Source: Apostichopus japonicus (lineage: Eukaryota > Echinodermata > Holothuroidea > Aspidochirotida > Stichopodidae). From it: a stretch of DNA of 64,000 bases. The stretch spans positions 9,847,417 through 9,911,416 of the forward strand of contig NC_092571.1 of NCBI RefSeq assembly GCF_037975245.1, given 5' to 3'. Below are positions 61,574-64,000 of this stretch, in pieces. Position numbers and translations under genes: made by a program. Within the stretch, counting starts at the first letter, position 1. Every line of letters starts with the position of its first letter. Under the pieces are notes generated by a model. That model was not told the DNA's origin. It saw only the letters and a program-made list of their open reading frames with translations, and made no database searches.

Positions 61574-61582
61574 CAAAGACGT
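61574..61582 (-). other. candidate micro-exon 5 (9 nt, ACGTCTTTG)
   Basis: The acceptor is CTACTGATTTCTCTATAG and the donor GTAAGACATTTT. Confidence 0.5.
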
Positions 61583-61829
61583 CTATAGAGAAATCAGTAG
61601 AAGAAAATGTTATCGTAAATTGACATTACTGAAGTGTATATTTCCACATGTTACAACAATTCTCTTGTTTACGTACTTAACACGGAAGAGCAGTTAATTC
61701 ATCAAGGGGTGTTTCACTTCATGTTAATGTCTATAGACGTATTACTTCTAAATATTGTGTATAATCAATTAATTTTAATTATAATAATATATAATTTTTA
61801 CTATACAAATTAAAATTAAAATATCTCAC

Positions 61830-61835
61830 CCCAGA
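61830..61835 (-). other. candidate micro-exon 4 (6 nt, TCTGGG)
   Basis: The acceptor is TTTTTTACTCTAATGAAG and the donor GTGAGATATTTT. Confidence 0.45.
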
Positions 61836-62361
61836 CTTCATTAGAGTAAAAAAGAAGCCAATGTTTTATCATGAATGAAGGTAAGTGAGGTAAATATTTC
61901 TTTATGGTACAACAAGTCTATTGTAAAAGTACTCAATATGTGAGAGCATACTTTAGTGTTATGGATACAGCCAGGACAGTTAACTGTTCAATCAGTACAT
62001 TGCTTTAAGTGACATTGGTATATTAACCCCGTCGTCGTGAATCCACACATTTAGGAGATTATTACAGAAGATTATTATATTTGATTATTCGCTGAACTGT
62101 AGTATGCTTTCCACTCACTATTTTGCAAGTTGGTTAAGAATGCTCGTTAACCATGGGCATATATGTGCACAACTCATATATCGTTTTATCTCATGAAGAC
62201 ATTACCAATGCTTGTATGTATACATTGAACTAGTTTAACAATTCAATATTGGCCGCATTTACCTTGTCGAGGGGATCTTCCCTTCATGCGAATGTCTTTA
62301 GTCATAATATGTCTTAATATAGTCATCTTTTACTATACAACTTCAAATTAAGATATCTTAC

Positions 62362-62367
62362 CCCTGG
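62362..62367 (-). other. candidate micro-exon 3 (6 nt, CCAGGG)
   Basis: The acceptor is TTTTTCTCTATATTAAAG and the donor GTAAGATATCTT. Confidence 0.45.
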
Positions 62368-63084
62368 CTTTAATATAGAGAAAAAAATCCAAAATATTAT
62401 CTTCAATTAACATAACTGAGGTGTATATTTCTTTATGGTATGCGAGAGCCTACTGTCTAAGTACTCAACATGCGAGAGCAGAGTATAGTGTTTTGAATAC
62501 ACCCAGAACTGTTCATTTTGATGAAAAGCTTTAGGTGACGTCGGTATACTGCCTCTTATCGTCGTGAATCCTCAAAGATTGGGGACCTTAATCAGGGGTT
62601 TGCACACCATTTATATTTATTTTTTAAGAGAAATTTATTTTTCTCCTTTTCACACCCGTTACCGTCAGTAGAACCCCATTTATAACTATGTATCATGAGA
62701 TAAACAATATATCACAACGTTTTACTTACACAATATCTTTCCATACTATTTATGTTACTACTATCTTTTAAAACTTGAGCCTTGTTTTATCTGATTATTA
62801 CATTTGATTATTCACTGAACTGTAGTATACTTTCATGTCACTATTTGTCAAGTTAGCTAACAAGATTCTTTTAAATTGTGTATATTTGATCACGGGTCAT
62901 ATATTTTTTATATAACTTGAAGACGTTTCCGCTGTGTGTCTGTAGATTGATTTAGTCAATGCAATCATTTTGGCAACATTACTTTATCGAAGGGATCTTC
63001 ACTTAATGTGAATGTCTTAAGACGTATTCACTTCTTTATGATCTTGATCATTTTAGTATAAGTCTTTAAATGAAAATGACTTAC

Positions 63085-63093
63085 AAATGCTAT
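63085..63093 (-). other. candidate micro-exon 2 (9 nt, ATAGCATTT)
   Basis: The acceptor is TTCTGTTGTTTTCCCTATAG and the donor GTAAGTCATTTT. Confidence 0.5.
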
Positions 63094-63877
63094 CTATAGG
63101 GAAAACAACAGAAGAAAAATATTATCGTAAAATCGCGTTACCGAAGATATTATTTCCGCACATTAAAACAATTATGTTGTTTACGTACACAACATGCAAG
63201 AGGAAAGTAATTTGATGGATACAGACAGACTAATCGGATGTTCATTAAATACAAGGCATTAACTGACTTTGGTGCATTACCCCCGACATAATGAATCAAC
63301 ACAGAAAGGTGATAATCTTAATTACAGGTTTATACATTATTATTACATTTGGAACCTGGTTTACTGTCAACTCTCATATATTGTATGTGAATAATTCTGA
63401 CTCAGTTGTATAAATTTTAAGAGGAATTCATATTTCTCCTTTTCACACCCGTTACAGTCTGGGGAAGTCCATTTGTAACTCTGGATCATGAGATATACAA
63501 TATGACACCAATAAACGGTTCATTAATGCATTACCTTTCCAACTATTTATGTTACTTCTATCTAAAACAAACTTGATCCTTGTTTATTCAGATTATTACA
63601 TTTCATTATTCGCTAAACTGTAGTATACTATCTAGTTAGACTCACTTTTATTTTGCAAGTTGGCTAACAAGATTTGTTAAAGTTGTGTATATATGTTTAC
63701 AAGAAACAATTCTTTTTATAACTTGAAGACGTTTCCTCTGTTTGTATGTACATTGACTCAGTTAGTCTTCATTTACTTTACTCTAGGATCTTCACTTCAT
63801 ATGAATGTCTATAAACATTTTCACTTCATAACTATTTTGATCATTTTATTATAGGTCTTCAAATTAAAATGTCTTAC

Positions 63878-63886
63878 CTTCATCTT
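63878..63886 (-). other. candidate micro-exon 1 (9 nt, AAGATGAAG)
   Basis: The acceptor is GCTTTTGTTCTCTCTATAG and the donor GTAAGACATTTT. It is the most 5' candidate in view; earlier exons would lie beyond the right edge. Confidence 0.5.
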
Positions 63887-64000
63887 CTATAGAGAGAACA
63901 AAAGCAAAAAATATAATCGTAAAGCGACGTTACTAAAGAGCATATTTCCATACGTTAGTAAGTTAGCAAAGTAATATTATGAATACAGATAGAATAATCG

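Larger units (their letters stand above)
30300..64000 (-). repeat. array of duplicated intron/micro-exon units
   Basis: Diverged units of about 0.45-0.9 kb recur to the right edge of the window. Plus-strand landmarks in each unit: ATGTCTTACC (a donor on the minus strand), a 6-9-nt variable segment, CTATAGAGAGAACAGAAG (acceptor and pyrimidine tract on the minus strand), GTTACTGAAGTGTATATTTC, GTACTCAACATGCGAGAGC, GAATACAGCCAGAACAAT, GACGTCGGTATATTACC with CGTCGTCGTGAAT, then ATTCACTGAACTGTAGTATA and TTCATGTGAATGTCTATA. Divergence is large at the ends and small in the centre (42.4-51.4 kb). No long exon is seen, and the 5' part of any gene would lie beyond 64000. Confidence 0.8.

Overview
The window reads as AT-rich animal nuclear DNA packed with mobile elements and simple repeats. 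There are no bacterial-type operons, and no intact host gene is recognisable. The element mix is hAT-like MITEs with 8-bp target duplications, CR1/L2-type and other LINE tails, a MULE transposase fragment with an intron, tRNA-headed SINEs and long TA tracts. It suggests a marine invertebrate deuterostome; I lean to an echinoderm, but this is a low-confidence inference.

Region 1 (1-24.8 kb) is a mosaic of transposons: two copies (B1, B2) of a ~1.9-kb TIR element, each carrying a MITE inserted at the same site; a two-exon MULE-type transposase C-terminus (8575-10253); a ~4.8-kb CACTG-ended element (13966-18758) with TTAGTC-rich subterminal arrays and an internal 1.5-kb foldback; a tRNA-headed SINE whose 3' part folds into a complete hammerhead ribozyme core (minus strand, 19649-19689); a CR1/L2-like LINE tail (21779-22555); and a second LINE remnant flanked by 91-bp direct repeats (23279-24433).

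Region 2 (24.8-30.2 kb) has no recognisable gene. It holds a heptamer (ATCATTA-type) array that passes directly into a hexamer (CAATCT-type) array at 27.3-28.7 kb.

Region 3 (30.2-64 kb, to the right edge and probably beyond) is the most interesting part. It is a family of tandemly duplicated, mostly diverged ~0.45-0.9-kb units. On the minus strand nearly every unit holds a polypyrimidine tract, an AG acceptor, a 6- or 9-nt segment and a GTAAG-type donor. I count 32 such candidate micro-exons, of 3, 6, 9, 12 or 24 nt: all multiples of three. Read in one particular phase they are free of stops until the last one, which ends in TAA. The layout resembles the micro-exon genes known from schistosomes, but I recognise no protein. 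A recent 2.7-kb dimer duplication (43.26-48.83 kb) carries its MITE cargo along. A separate insertion at 48859-50783 is a three-level nest of elements. Coding status of the array rests on splice-site pattern only; transcript data would decide it.
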